Assembly (NCBI RefSeq): GCF_009846885.1
Contig: NZ_WUWM01000001.1
Coordinates: 186,001 to 250,000, forward strand
Direction: 5' to 3'
Source: Paenibacillus puerhi
GTDB lineage: Bacteria > Bacillota > Bacilli > Paenibacillales > NBRC-103111
Length of the DNA stretch: 64,000 nt
In this document: one piece after another, positions 1 to 8,414 of the stretch
How the letters are laid out: every line of letters starts with the position of its first letter
How positions within the stretch are numbered: position 1 is the stretch's first letter
Program-made: the position numbers and the translations under genes
Notes under the pieces: model-generated
Told to the model about the DNA's origin: nothing
Seen by the model: only the letters and a program-made list of their open reading frames with translations
Databases searched by the model: none

Positions 1-86
1 GATACGACCCCATGCTTGCGGATATGCTCATATATTTCTTTAGCTTTGCGTCCGTTGATCAGCTGTTCGATTCGTAATCGGTCCAT
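1..86 (-). CDS. Unidentified protein, N-terminal fragment cut by window edge
   Basis: An ATG preceded by GGAGG with a 7-base gap starts a reading frame that stays open to the window edge. Only 28 residues are visible (MDRLRIEQLINGRKA then a basic, helix-prone stretch). This is too little to assign a family. A possible -10 box (TATAAT on the minus strand, bases 133-128) lies 42 bases upstream, but no good -35 is seen. It is divergent from the methyltransferase gene. Confidence 0.55.
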   Translation of the reverse strand, partial: MDRLRIEQLINGRKAKEIYEHIRKHGVV

Positions 87-226
87 AGGAATTCCTCCAT
101 TGTAGACAGGGCATTGTTCAAGCATCCATTATACTACAGCGGAGGAGGCTTAACCATAGATTTTCCAATCGGCTATCTGGTAGTATAAAGGGTAGTTTGT
201 TCGAACCCAAAGGAGCAGAGAATCGT

Positions 227-976
227 ATGTCGGATTGGTATACTAAAAGTTTCGGGGACGATTATCTGATCGTCTATAAGCATCGCGATATGCAGGGAGC
301 GTATGAGGAAGTAAGACGCATGATGGAGTGGCTGGAGCTGCCGGAGGGCTCGGAGGTGCTGGATCTGTGCTGCGGCATGGGGCGGCATTCGATGGCGCTT
401 ACCGGCTTCGGGTTTCATGTGACAGGCGTCGATCTGTCGGAGGTGCTGCTGACGGAGGCGCGTAAGCTGGATAAGCGCGGAGAAGTCACGTGGGTGCGGG
501 GCGACATGCGCCAGGTTCCCCTTGAGGGTCCCTTCGATGCCGTCGTCAACCTGTTTACGTCCTTCGGCTATTTCGAGGACGATCAGGATCATGAGCGGGT
601 ACTTGGCGAAATCCGGCGGCTGCTGAGCAGCGAAGGGCGGTTCATCATTGATTTTCTGAATCCGGACTATGTCCGCAGCCATCTTGTTCCCCATTCCGTG
701 CGAGTGGAGGAAGGACTCCGTATCGAGGAGACCCGCAGGATCAAGGACGGATACGTCTGCAAAACGATCGTACTGCAGGAAGAAGGATCGGCAGACTCGC
801 GCGTCTATGAGGAGAGAGTGAAGCTGATCGGACTGGAGTCATTCCGGAGTATGCTGGAGAGGGCGGGCTTGGCGGTGGACGCCGTGTATGGCGGATACGA
901 TGCTTCGGACTATTCTCCAGCCGATTCGAAGCGGATGATTTTCGTTGGACGAAGGGGGAAGGCCGATCATGAATAA
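227..976 (+). CDS. Class I SAM-dependent methyltransferase
   Basis: A 249-residue protein with a Rossmann-type methyltransferase core. Motif I is VLDLCCGMGRHS at residues 44-55, followed by the ribose-binding acidic position in GVDLS at 67-71. The substrate is not evident; proteins of this type are usually soluble. I chose the ATG at 227 because AAAGGAG lies 10 bases upstream; a TTG 30 bases earlier lacks a ribosome site. A weak sigma-A-like -10 (TATAAA, 184-189) precedes it. The gene overlaps the start of the hydrolase gene that follows, so the two are probably co-transcribed. Confidence 0.85.
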   Translation: MSDWYTKSFGDDYLIVYKHRDMQGAYEEVRRMMEWLELPEGSEVLDLCCGMGRHSMALTGFGFHVTGVDLSEVLLTEARKLDKRGEVTWVRGDMRQVPLEGPFDAVVNLFTSFGYFEDDQDHERVLGEIRRLLSSEGRFIIDFLNPDYVRSHLVPHSVRVEEGLRIEETRRIKDGYVCKTIVLQEEGSADSRVYEERVKLIGLESFRSMLERAGLAVDAVYGGYDASDYSPADSKRMIFVGRRGKADHE

Positions 977-1973
977 CTCCCGGCCTGTGCGGCAAGAGGT
1001 GATCATTAGGCATCCGGATGCCTACCAGATCAAGGTACCGCTGCCGTTTCCGCTCCGCTGGGTGAATGCCTACGTGCTGGAAGGACCGACAGGCTGGACC
1101 ATTATCGATCCCGGACTTAGGACGCAAGAGGCCGAGCAGGTATGGACATCCGTCTTCGCGGAGCTTAGTCTGGAGCCGAGGCGGATCGAGCGGATCGTCT
1201 TGACGCATCACCATCCGGATCATTACGGACTGGCCGGCTGGTTGCAGGAGCTGGCCGATGCGCCGGTGCTGCTGTCCAGGCTTGGTCTGGAGCAGGCCCG
1301 TCTGCTCTGGGGAGCAGGAACTCCGCTCACCGAGCGGATGCTGGCGCTGTTCCGCCTCCATGGGCTGCCGGAAGACCTTGAGGCTCCCATGCGGGAGCAT
1401 ATGGACGGCTTTGTTCCGGCCGTGTCGCCGCAGCCGGAGGTTACGACGATGGAAGAAGGGGAGGAGATCCCGCTCGGGAGCAGGATGTACCGCGCTATTC
1501 ATACCCCGGGGCATGCAGCGGGCCATCTTTGCTTCTATCAGCCGGAGACCAAGGCGATGTTCTGCGGCGATCATGTGCTGCCGCAAATCTCGCCTAACGT
1601 AAGCTATCTGCCGGGTGGCATCGACGAGAATCCGCTTGCCAGCTTCCTGGAGAGCCTGGAGACGATATCCCGGTATGAGGTGGGCATGGCTTATCCGGGT
1701 CACCGGGAGCCGTTTACTCGCTTGACCGAGCGGGCCAAGGAACTGATCGGACATCACGACGAGCGACTGGCTGCGATGAAGGCCTTGCTGTCTGAGCCGA
1801 TGACGGCTTACGCGGTATGCAGAGCGATGTTCGGGGACCGGCTCAGCGTGCATCAGCTTCGGTTTGGTCTGGCTGAGACGCTGGCTCATCTGGTCTGGCT
1901 TCAGAAAGCGGGACAGCTATCCTCTGTGGAGCATGAAGGGATTATCCGGTACGTCAAGCATGATCTAGACTAG
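969..1973 (+). CDS. MBL-fold metallo-hydrolase
   Basis: A 334-residue protein of the metallo-beta-lactamase superfamily. It carries the metal-binding signature THHHPDHYG at residues 79-87, a downstream histidine in HTPGHAAGH and the bridging aspartate in FCGDH. The last 80 residues resemble the winged-helix tail of LACTB2/RNase-type or glyoxalase-II-like hydrolases, so it probably hydrolyses an ester, thioester or phosphodiester; the substrate is unknown. The ATG at 969 follows AAGGGGG by about 11 bases and overlaps the upstream stop by 8 bases; a TTG at 945 is a weaker alternative. An intrinsic terminator follows directly. Confidence 0.85.
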   Translation: MNNSRPVRQEVIIRHPDAYQIKVPLPFPLRWVNAYVLEGPTGWTIIDPGLRTQEAEQVWTSVFAELSLEPRRIERIVLTHHHPDHYGLAGWLQELADAPVLLSRLGLEQARLLWGAGTPLTERMLALFRLHGLPEDLEAPMREHMDGFVPAVSPQPEVTTMEEGEEIPLGSRMYRAIHTPGHAAGHLCFYQPETKAMFCGDHVLPQISPNVSYLPGGIDENPLASFLESLETISRYEVGMAYPGHREPFTRLTERAKELIGHHDERLAAMKALLSEPMTAYAVCRAMFGDRLSVHQLRFGLAETLAHLVWLQKAGQLSSVEHEGIIRYVKHDLD

Positions 1974-1993
1974 GGAAGGTGCGGGCTTTAATC

Positions 1994-2031
1994 GCGCCGT
2001 TAGCGGGACAACCCCGTTGACGGCGCTTTTT
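1994..2031 (+). terminator. Rho-independent terminator after the hydrolase gene
   Basis: A 14-bp stem with one G-U pair (1994-2007 with 2013-2026), a 5-base loop and a run of five T. Confidence 0.85.
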
Positions 2032-2119
2032 GGCGTGTGCATAATCGGCGCTTCGAATGGAAATAGTAGGAATTCACAGGAAATTGAAATCGGTCTGATG
2101 GAGCTAAGGAGGAGGCAAC

Positions 2120-3223
2120 ATGCACAGCATGCAAGCGAACCGCGCGTGGCGACCCGTGTCCGGGCTGCTGCTCCTTGTATCTTTGGTCTGTTCGGGCTGT
2201 TCGGCCGCGGAGACGAAGGAGCCGCTTTTTCAAAGAGACGGAGGAGGTCTTACGGTCGCAGGAATAGACGAGGGGGCGGGAGGGATTCGCATCACTGCCT
2301 TCAAAGGCGCTTCGGGCGGCAGCACGGGCGGCTGGCAGCCGCTTGGGGCACAAGCCGTGGAGTCCCGTTCCTTCGTCGCTCTCTCCGATGCGGCAGCGCT
2401 GCCCTGGCTCAGCAAGCAGGCGCCGCAGCTTGTCGTAATCGGCGAAAGCTGGGTTACCCGGCACGGCTTCCCCGCCGCTTGGGTCACCGAGCTGCGCCGC
2501 CTTGGACTCCGCGAGGGCAGCCGGCCGGCCGTCGCCATCGCATCGGGTACAGCCGAGGCGTTCGTCCGGCGGCCCGATGCGGCGATCATCGGGCGGTATG
2601 CGATCGGGAAGCATGCGTCCGTTCGGGATTCCCTCCGCGAGATGAGACCGGATTATGAAGCTGATCAGGCGCTGCCCTTACTCCCTGCCGGGATGCCGGC
2701 TGCACGGGATGGAAAAAATTACCCTGTTTCAATAGAGACGCTTCTGTTTAAGAAACAAGGACTTGTCGGGCGCCTGACCGTGGAAGAGAGCCGGGTCCTG
2801 GCTTGCCTGCGTGGGGGAGCTGATCTGCAAGACCCGCTATTGTCGGAACAGCCGGAAGGAGAGCAGGGACCGGCGCTCAGGGAAGAAGGGCTGCTTGGTG
2901 TTTCTTGCCGCACCGGTGTCGCTTCGAACGGCAGCTGGAGGCGCCCGCTCCTGAGTATTGATTTGCGCGTCAACGGCCGCTCCTCCGTACCGGGAGAAAT
3001 GGATAAGCAGGCTGCTGCTCTTTATGAAGAGCGGCTGAAGCTCCGGGCGCAGGCCCTGATCGGCCGTCTGCAGCAGATGGGCGTAGACCCGCTGGGGTGG
3101 GGGGAAGCGACCCGCGCGCAATTCCCTGGTTATTGGAGCGCCGACAGGTGGCGCGGCTCCTGGTCTCGAGCCGACATTCAGTTGAATGTGAACGCACATA
3201 TAGCCGGAGGTGGAGCTTTATGA
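2120..3223 (+). CDS. Ger(x)C-like lipoprotein, stand-alone
   Basis: A 367-residue exported lipoprotein: basic N-terminus, hydrophobic segment at residues 13-26 and a lipobox ending at Cys27. The C-terminal third (helix-rich, ending in a short strand with VNAHI) resembles the GerC subunit of spore nutrient-germinant receptors. Those normally sit in gerA-type operons with a membrane GerA/GerB pair. No such partners are nearby, so this is either an orphan germinant-receptor lipoprotein or a diverged relative with another role. The ribosome site AAGGAGGAGG is strong. The stop overlaps the start of the next gene (ATGA), implying translational coupling. Family call is moderate; lipoprotein status is strong. 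Confidence 0.65.
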   Translation: MHSMQANRAWRPVSGLLLLVSLVCSGCSAAETKEPLFQRDGGGLTVAGIDEGAGGIRITAFKGASGGSTGGWQPLGAQAVESRSFVALSDAAALPWLSKQAPQLVVIGESWVTRHGFPAAWVTELRRLGLREGSRPAVAIASGTAEAFVRRPDAAIIGRYAIGKHASVRDSLREMRPDYEADQALPLLPAGMPAARDGKNYPVSIETLLFKKQGLVGRLTVEESRVLACLRGGADLQDPLLSEQPEGEQGPALREEGLLGVSCRTGVASNGSWRRPLLSIDLRVNGRSSVPGEMDKQAAALYEERLKLRAQALIGRLQQMGVDPLGWGEATRAQFPGYWSADRWRGSWSRADIQLNVNAHIAGGGAL

Positions 3224-3882
3224 CAACCTTATCAGCACCGAACTGGAAGCGAAAGCTGATGGGCGCTATGGCCGTGCTGCTAGCTTCCGCAACGATCGCA
3301 TCAGCCTGCTCCAAAAACGCACCGCAGGCAACGGAACCTGCTCCGGCGACGCCGCCGGCCGCCTCGACCGGAGAGAGCGGGCAGCCGCCTGCCGGAGAAG
3401 CGCAGACGCCTCCTTCCGAGCAGGCCCCTAACGGGCAAGTCCCGTCAGGAGGCAGCGCTCCCGGCGGGCCAACCGGGCAGCCCGCTGAACCGGTCAAGCT
3501 GGCCCCGTTGGAGCTGTCGAATATGTACAAGAAAACGGTACTGGACTTGGCTAAAGCTCAAGGCTTGAAGACGGTCTACGTTCCAAAGCAGGGCGCGCAG
3601 GATGACCGGGTTTCGCAGATTCAGGGAATGGGCGATGCCTTTACCATTCAATATCTGAATATGGAGCTAACCCAATCCGCGAAGGAGTTGAAGCCCTCCG
3701 GCAAGGCGGAAGCCGAGAAACCGGCGCAGCTCAAGATCGGGAGCGGCAAGCTGGTGACGGAAGACGGCAAGCCCGCTCTGTATCTTAAAGTAGAAGAGAC
3801 GTATGTGGCGCTCCGGTCGCTTCAGAAGCTGTCCGCGTCCGATCTCGAGTCCATTGCAGAATCGCTTGAGCCGCTTAAGTAA
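3220..3882 (+). CDS. Putative lipoprotein with proline-rich linker
   Basis: A 220-residue protein of unknown function. Residues 11-29 form a signal segment ending in a lipobox with Cys30. Residues 31-95 are a Pro/Ala/Gly/Gln-rich low-complexity linker, and residues 100-220 form a compact domain I do not recognise. Layout suggests a membrane-tethered extracytoplasmic domain on a flexible stalk. GGAGGTGGAG stands 6 bases before the ATG, and the start overlaps the stop of the GerC-like gene by four bases. Expected to be co-expressed and perhaps to act with that protein (inference). Confidence 0.75.
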   Translation: MTTLSAPNWKRKLMGAMAVLLASATIASACSKNAPQATEPAPATPPAASTGESGQPPAGEAQTPPSEQAPNGQVPSGGSAPGGPTGQPAEPVKLAPLELSNMYKKTVLDLAKAQGLKTVYVPKQGAQDDRVSQIQGMGDAFTIQYLNMELTQSAKELKPSGKAEAEKPAQLKIGSGKLVTEDGKPALYLKVEETYVALRSLQKLSASDLESIAESLEPLK

Positions 3883-3946
3883 GAAGCATCCTCAGTCAGC
3901 GCGGGCAGCGGCTTGTAAGGCCAGCCGGACCTTAAACTCACATGAC

Positions 3947-3990
3947 AAACGGCCAACACGCGGACGAAGCTGTCCGCGTGTTGGCCGTTT
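3947..3990. terminator. Bidirectional terminator between convergent genes
   Basis: A perfect 19-bp inverted repeat (3947-3965 with 3972-3990) around a 6-base loop, with AAA at one end and TTT at the other. It separates the lipoprotein gene from minus-strand pgpA. Confidence 0.75.
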
Positions 3991-4022
3991 ATGCAGCATG
4001 CCGGGAGAGGGCTCCCGGGAGC

Positions 4023-4553
4023 TTATGGGGCAGGAGGGACGAGCCCCTTGTTCTCGATCTCTTCCTGCTTCCGGTGCGCGATGCGGCTGCTGGCAGAAGC
4101 GGCGATCGCCCCTACGATATCGTCGAGGAACGTGTGCTTGCGGGGTCCCGACTTGTCGTTAAGCATATTGACGATGCCGGGCTTCAGCTTGTCGATGTAG
4201 CCGAAGTTTGTCAGACCGATACTCCCGTATACGTTGACGATGGATAAGGCGAGAATCTCATCGCAGCCGTAAAGCCCTTCGTCATGCTCGATCATCTCCT
4301 GCAGCGGCGAAAGGAGCTTGCCTTCCTCGGCAAGCAGGTCCAACTGAATGCCGGTCAGGATGGCGTTCTGCACTTCCCGCTTGGACATCACCTGCTCGAC
4401 GCTTGCGAGGCATTCCTCGAACGTCAGCGATTCGTAATAATCCTGTTGGAGCGTATGTGTAATGTCGGCGATATCCTCGAGCCTCACCCCACGATTGGCC
4501 AGCCATTCATGAGCGGCTTCGGCTACTTTCTTGCTATTCAGACTGTACTTCAT
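4023..4553 (-). CDS. pgpA: Phosphatidylglycerophosphatase A family protein (YutG-like)
   Basis: A 176-residue protein whose C-terminal half carries the PgpA-type signature (LDDIVGAIAASA, then a conserved arginine and histidine in SRIAHR), closely resembling Bacillus YutG. The family dephosphorylates phosphatidylglycerophosphate in phospholipid synthesis; this soluble subfamily lacks the membrane spans of the E. coli enzyme. The N-terminal half is helical. The start codon overlaps the stop of the upstream diguanylate cyclase gene (ATGA), so expression is likely coupled. The lipid substrate itself is inferred from the family. Confidence 0.8.
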   Translation of the reverse strand: MKYSLNSKKVAEAAHEWLANRGVRLEDIADITHTLQQDYYESLTFEECLASVEQVMSKREVQNAILTGIQLDLLAEEGKLLSPLQEMIEHDEGLYGCDEILALSIVNVYGSIGLTNFGYIDKLKPGIVNMLNDKSGPRKHTFLDDIVGAIAASASSRIAHRKQEEIENKGLVPPAP

Positions 4554-5440
4554 ACTCGTCCTCCTTCCGGGTTCGCAAAGAACCGGAATTGGTTTTTGCC
4601 CAGCTGTTTGGATGCGTACATGGCATGATCCGCGCTTTGGAGAAGCGATTCTCCGTCCAGCCCGTCCACGGGGTAAAGCGCGGCTCCGATACTGCTAGAA
4701 ATTCGAATCTGATGTCCGCCGATATCGAAGGGCTGTCCGAGCGCTTCGCTGATCCTCCGGCCGATTTTGACAACATCCTCCGGATGCTCGAACTGCTGAA
4801 CCAATACGACAAATTCGTCTCCGCCCATGCGGCATACCGTATCGGGCTCGCGAATGGAATGGGATAGGCGGGAGGAGGCGGCAGCAAGCAGCTCGTCGCC
4901 TACAGAGTGGCCGTACATATCGTTAATCCGCTTGAAATCGTCCAGATCCAGGTAGAGAATGCCGAGTTTATGATGATACCGCCTTGCGATGTGCATCGCT
5001 TGCATGAACCGGTCTTGGAATAACCTTCGATTGGGCAGGCCGGTCAGCGCATCGTAGTAAGCCAGACGCGTCAGCCTTTCTTCCTGCTGCTTGTATAAGG
5101 TGATGTCTCTGGCCGACACAGCGGCCAGGAGGTCATCATCCTCCTCCGTCTGCACCGGGTATCCTCTGGATTCTAGCCAGATGCGGGAACCGTCAGGCAT
5201 AACGCCTTGGAAGATGAGGAAGAAGGGACGCCGCTCGCGCAGAAGCGCGCGGCAAGCCTCCTGCAAGACTCGGAGGTCGTGTTCGTAGACGAATTGGTAC
5301 AAGGATTGGCCGGCTTGGTGCGCGGGGGACACGCCGATCGGGATGCCGGCGGCGTCGAAGATCCACAGCCAGTCAGGCGATTGCTGAGCGACGGCTCGGT
5401 ACACCTGGTCGGGGAAAGAATCCTGCAGACGGATTTCCAT
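4550..5440 (-). CDS. PAS-GGDEF diguanylate cyclase
   Basis: A 296-residue cytoplasmic sensor enzyme. An N-terminal PAS domain (about residues 11-118) is joined by a short helix to a GGDEF domain (about 125-290). The catalytic GGDEF is intact at 206-210. RxxD at 197-200 lies exactly five residues upstream, which is the c-di-GMP product-inhibition site, so the enzyme should make c-di-GMP and be feedback-inhibited. There is no membrane segment or EAL domain. The ATG at 5440 is preceded by AAGAGGTG; a GTG at 5449 overlaps that site. It is first in a two-gene unit with pgpA. The PAS ligand is unknown. Confidence 0.9.
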   Translation of the reverse strand: MEIRLQDSFPDQVYRAVAQQSPDWLWIFDAAGIPIGVSPAHQAGQSLYQFVYEHDLRVLQEACRALLRERRPFFLIFQGVMPDGSRIWLESRGYPVQTEEDDDLLAAVSARDITLYKQQEERLTRLAYYDALTGLPNRRLFQDRFMQAMHIARRYHHKLGILYLDLDDFKRINDMYGHSVGDELLAAASSRLSHSIREPDTVCRMGGDEFVVLVQQFEHPEDVVKIGRRISEALGQPFDIGGHQIRISSSIGAALYPVDGLDGESLLQSADHAMYASKQLGKNQFRFFANPEGGRV

Positions 5441-5561
5441 TGAAATCACCTCTTATTGGAAAAACACTTCTTTAATTATAGGCTTTTGGTACTGGAAAAA
5501 TCAAGGTGGTATCCAACTGGAGAACCAAATTAGTTTCTTTTTCAAAATGGACAAACAGCAG

Positions 5562-5591
5562 TCATAAACCCTCCTTCCTCCCGTATACATA
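5562..5591 (+). promoter_or_regulatory. Possible sigma-E-type promoter for gerM
   Basis: TCATAAA and TATACATA separated by 15 bases resemble the mother-cell sigma-E consensus (KMATATT and CATACANT). Distance to the gerM ATG is about 42 bases. Match is partial, so confidence is low. Confidence 0.35.
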
Positions 5592-5633
5592 AAAGTAAAC
5601 GGACAACTTTCCAAACCAAGGAGGAACAAGCAT

Positions 5634-6677
5634 ATGAAACCGAATAAGCCGATCCGGTGGGCCGCCGTTACCGGCCTGATCATGGTTATGACGACAGGCT
5701 GCTCCCTGCTGGATACGAAGGAACAGTCGCTGCAAATCGATCCTCCCCAGGGCGGTGTGGAAGCCAAAGCGACCAGCGGTCATGCCGGCGTATCCGAACT
5801 GGCCAATCCGATGCAGCTGACCGTGTACGCGAAGGATGAGCTCGGCTACGTCGCTCCGGTAACCTTCCGGATTGAGAAGGCGGTGGATACGGCGAAGAAA
5901 GCGCTGGAATACATGGTGGACGGCGGACCGGCGGAGGGCCGGATGCCTGCGGGCTTTACGTCCCTGCTGCCCAAGGGAACCCAGGTTAAGGGCATCAATA
6001 TTATAGCGGATCAGAAGCTGGCGATTGTCGACTTCTCCGCGGCGTTCAATGATTATAATGTGCAGGACGAGCGCAAAATATTGGAGGCGGTCGCCTGGAC
6101 GCTGACCGGCTATCCGACCGTCGAGAAGGTGCAGATTCGCGTCGAGGGCGCGGACATCAAGGAAATGCCGGTAGGCGGAACTCCGCTTGACGAGCCGCTG
6201 ACCCGCGCGATGGGCATCAATCTGGAGAAGCCCGAAAGTGTAGAGTACGGGCAGGCCACGCCGGTGACGCTTTATTTCCTGAACCGCAATCAGGAGGACT
6301 TTCAATATTATGTGCCGGTTACCCGCTTAATTAAACGGACGGATCAAGTGCCGGAGGCCGTGATTCAGCAGCTGATCGCAGGCCCCGATGAGAGCAAGGG
6401 GCTGGCCGCCGTATTGCACGCAGGCAGTGAACTGCTGAATGTAACCAGCTCGGAGGACGTGATTACCGTTAATTTCTCCGATAACATGCTGGGCGAGGAC
6501 CTGCGGGCGCCGGCTGAAGCGCTCAAGTCCGTCGTCTTGTCGATCACCGAAAATATGGGCAGCGATAAAAGGGTGCAAATACTGGTGAATGGCGATGCCA
6601 AAGTCAATGCTACGGACAATCAGAGCTATGCGAAGCCCGTCGCCCGCCCTTCGATGGTGAACCCTGGCAAGCTATAG
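5634..6677 (+). CDS. gerM: Spore germination protein GerM
   Basis: A 347-residue lipoprotein (lipobox MTTGC, Cys23) with two tandem GerMN (sporulation/spore germination) domains, about residues 70-180 and 215-325. Each contains the strand-helix pattern around LEYMVDGG and IQQLIAGP. In Bacillus GerM is needed for normal spore germination and links mother-cell and forespore membranes. The ribosome site AAGGAGGA precedes the ATG well. Neighbours rph and rdgB downstream match the Bacillus gerM-rph-ysnA order, which supports the name. A hairpin follows the stop, so rph/rdgB use their own promoter. Confidence 0.9.
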   Translation: MKPNKPIRWAAVTGLIMVMTTGCSLLDTKEQSLQIDPPQGGVEAKATSGHAGVSELANPMQLTVYAKDELGYVAPVTFRIEKAVDTAKKALEYMVDGGPAEGRMPAGFTSLLPKGTQVKGINIIADQKLAIVDFSAAFNDYNVQDERKILEAVAWTLTGYPTVEKVQIRVEGADIKEMPVGGTPLDEPLTRAMGINLEKPESVEYGQATPVTLYFLNRNQEDFQYYVPVTRLIKRTDQVPEAVIQQLIAGPDESKGLAAVLHAGSELLNVTSSEDVITVNFSDNMLGEDLRAPAEALKSVVLSITENMGSDKRVQILVNGDAKVNATDNQSYAKPVARPSMVNPGKL

Positions 6678-6713
6678 GCCTGCACGGGCGACGCTGCATG
6701 CGATGGAAGGAGG

Positions 6714-6746
6714 AAGGACCTGGCCCGGAGCGCAGGTCCTTTCTTC
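6714..6746 (+). terminator. Terminator after gerM
   Basis: A 9-bp stem (6714-6722 with 6733-6741) with a G/C-rich loop, followed by TTTCTT. Confidence 0.65.
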
Positions 6747-6840
6747 GTCTGGACAAACAGCCGGACAATCGGGGCGTCCCGGGTCTGAAGGCATGGATCT
6801 GCAGCGGCTTATTCTTCCCCTTCGGGCCTTCCTGGCACGT

Positions 6841-6869
6841 TTGGCATTCCCCCATGCCTTTGGTACAAT
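6841..6869 (+). promoter_or_regulatory. Sigma-A promoter for rph-rdgB
   Basis: TTGGCA and TACAAT separated by 17 bases, ending 36 bases before the rph start codon. Confidence 0.8.
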
Positions 6870-6905
6870 GAGTTACGGATGAATAAAGGAGGACGAACGA
6901 ATCAC

Positions 6906-7667
6906 ATGAGAAGCGACGGGAGAAGTGCCGATCAAGCCAGACCAGTCACCATCACTACGAATTATACGAAGCATGCGGAAGGTTCCGTCCTGATTGAAGT
7001 AGGGGAGACCAAAGTCATTTGCACGGCAACCGTCGAGGAGAGGGTACCTCCTTTTATGAAAGGACAGGGCAAGGGGTGGGTGACAGCCGAGTATTCGATG
7101 CTGCCCCGCGCCACTTCGGTGCGCAACCAGAGGGAGTCGGCCAAAGGGAAGCTTGGCGGCCGGACGATGGAGATTCAAAGACTGATCGGACGGGCTTTGC
7201 GCTCCGTAGTCAGCCTGGAGGCGCTGGGCGAGCGTTCGATCACGCTGGATTGCGATGTGATCCAGGCGGATGGAGGCACGCGCACGACTTCCATTACCGG
7301 CGCGTTTGTCGCGATGGCGATCGCCATGGATAAAGTAGCCCGGGAGAAAAACTTGAGCCGGTTTCCGATTAACGATTTTCTGGGATCGATCAGTGTCGGC
7401 ATTGTGCAGGAAGCGGCTTGTCTGGATTTGAACTATGAGGAAGATTCGAAGGCCAAGGTTGATATGAACGTGGTGATGACCGGAACGGGCAAATTCGTCG
7501 AAGTGCAAGGGACCGGCGAGGACGCGCCTTTTTCACGCGAAGAGCTGGATTCGCTGCTTGCCCTGGCCGAGTCGGGCATACGTACGATGATTGGGGAACA
7601 GGTGAAGGCGCTTGGGCCCATCGCTGACCGGATCAGGGGAAATTCGCATGCGTCTGCACGAGCTTAG
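6906..7667 (+). CDS. rph: Ribonuclease PH
   Basis: A 253-residue phosphorolytic 3'-to-5' exoribonuclease that trims tRNA 3' ends using phosphate. The N-terminus MRSDGR, the RNase-PH-type core with TAEYSMLPR (about residue 60) and the conserved [10 protein letters not shown] (phosphate-site arginine region, about residue 120) are all present. Length matches the family. I chose the ATG at 6906, which gives the conserved N-terminus and follows AAAGGAGG by 13 bases; an ATG at 6879 precedes that site and is unlikely. The 3' end overlaps rdgB by 20 bases. Confidence 0.95.
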   Translation: MRSDGRSADQARPVTITTNYTKHAEGSVLIEVGETKVICTATVEERVPPFMKGQGKGWVTAEYSMLPRATSVRNQRESAKGKLGGRTMEIQRLIGRALRSVVSLEALGERSITLDCDVIQADGGTRTTSITGAFVAMAIAMDKVAREKNLSRFPINDFLGSISVGIVQEAACLDLNYEEDSKAKVDMNVVMTGTGKFVEVQGTGEDAPFSREELDSLLALAESGIRTMIGEQVKALGPIADRIRGNSHASARA

Positions 7668-8337
7668 ACCTGCACAGGTCGTCATCGCGACTAAAAACGC
7701 CGGCAAGGTCAAGGAATTTGAGGCGATGTTCGGAGAGGATGGGACGGCCGTCCGCAGTCTCAGGGATTATCCCGATATTCCCGATATTCCCGAGGATGGG
7801 GATAGCTTTGCCGCGAATGCGCTGATCAAGGCAAGAGCGGTGGCGCGTCTGCTCGGCGTACCCGTGATCGCGGATGATTCGGGTCTTGCCGTGGACCGCC
7901 TAGGCGGGGCGCCAGGGGTATATTCCGCGCGCTACGCCGGGGAGCCGGCGAACGACGAGGCTAACAACCGCAAGCTGCTCGATGAGCTGAGCAAGCTGGG
8001 CCCGCTGCCCGCGCAGTCCGGACAGGGGCTTGGTGCCGAAGGCCGCGCCGGAGAACAAGGCGGCCCTGTTCAGCTTAGCGCCGCCCAGTTCATATGTGCC
8101 ATAGCCTTCGTCGATGCGGCCGGCGAGCCGATCGCCGAGGTTCAGGGCGAATGCCCGGGCGCCGTCATCAGCGAGCGGCGGGGAGAAGGCGGGTTCGGCT
8201 ATGACCCGCTATTCTATGTACCTGAGCTTGGGCGCACGATGGCCGAGCTGACGATGGAGGAGAAGAACGCCGTCAGTCACCGGGGCCAGGCGCTCCGCAA
8301 GCTTTGGGCCGCGCTGGAGGAAGACCCGCGGCATTAG
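7648..8337 (+). CDS. rdgB: RdgB/HAM1-family XTP/dITP diphosphatase
   Basis: A 229-residue house-cleaning pyrophosphatase that removes XTP and dITP from the nucleotide pool. The substrate-binding motif [12 protein letters not shown] (13-24) and catalytic region [10 protein letters not shown] (75-84) are intact, as is GFGYDPLF near the C-terminus. It is about 30 residues longer than Bacillus YsnA because of a Gly/Ala/Gln-rich insertion at roughly 117-146. That insertion falls just before the strand AAQFICAI, where family members usually carry an arginine; here it is serine. AGGGGA lies 7 bases upstream of the ATG. Co-transcribed with rph. Confidence 0.93.
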   Translation: MRLHELRPAQVVIATKNAGKVKEFEAMFGEDGTAVRSLRDYPDIPDIPEDGDSFAANALIKARAVARLLGVPVIADDSGLAVDRLGGAPGVYSARYAGEPANDEANNRKLLDELSKLGPLPAQSGQGLGAEGRAGEQGGPVQLSAAQFICAIAFVDAAGEPIAEVQGECPGAVISERRGEGGFGYDPLFYVPELGRTMAELTMEEKNAVSHRGQALRKLWAALEEDPRH

Positions 8338-8353
8338 CTTGCTCTCGGGGCTC

Positions 8354-8400
8354 AAGCGAAAAAGCGGAATCGGACTGTAGCCGATTCCGCTTTTTCGCTT
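8354..8400. terminator. Bidirectional terminator, rdgB/asnB
   Basis: A perfect 20-bp inverted repeat (8354-8373 with 8381-8400) with A-rich and T-rich shoulders, between convergent genes. Confidence 0.9.
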
Positions 8401-8414
8401 GGCAGGACAGCAGG

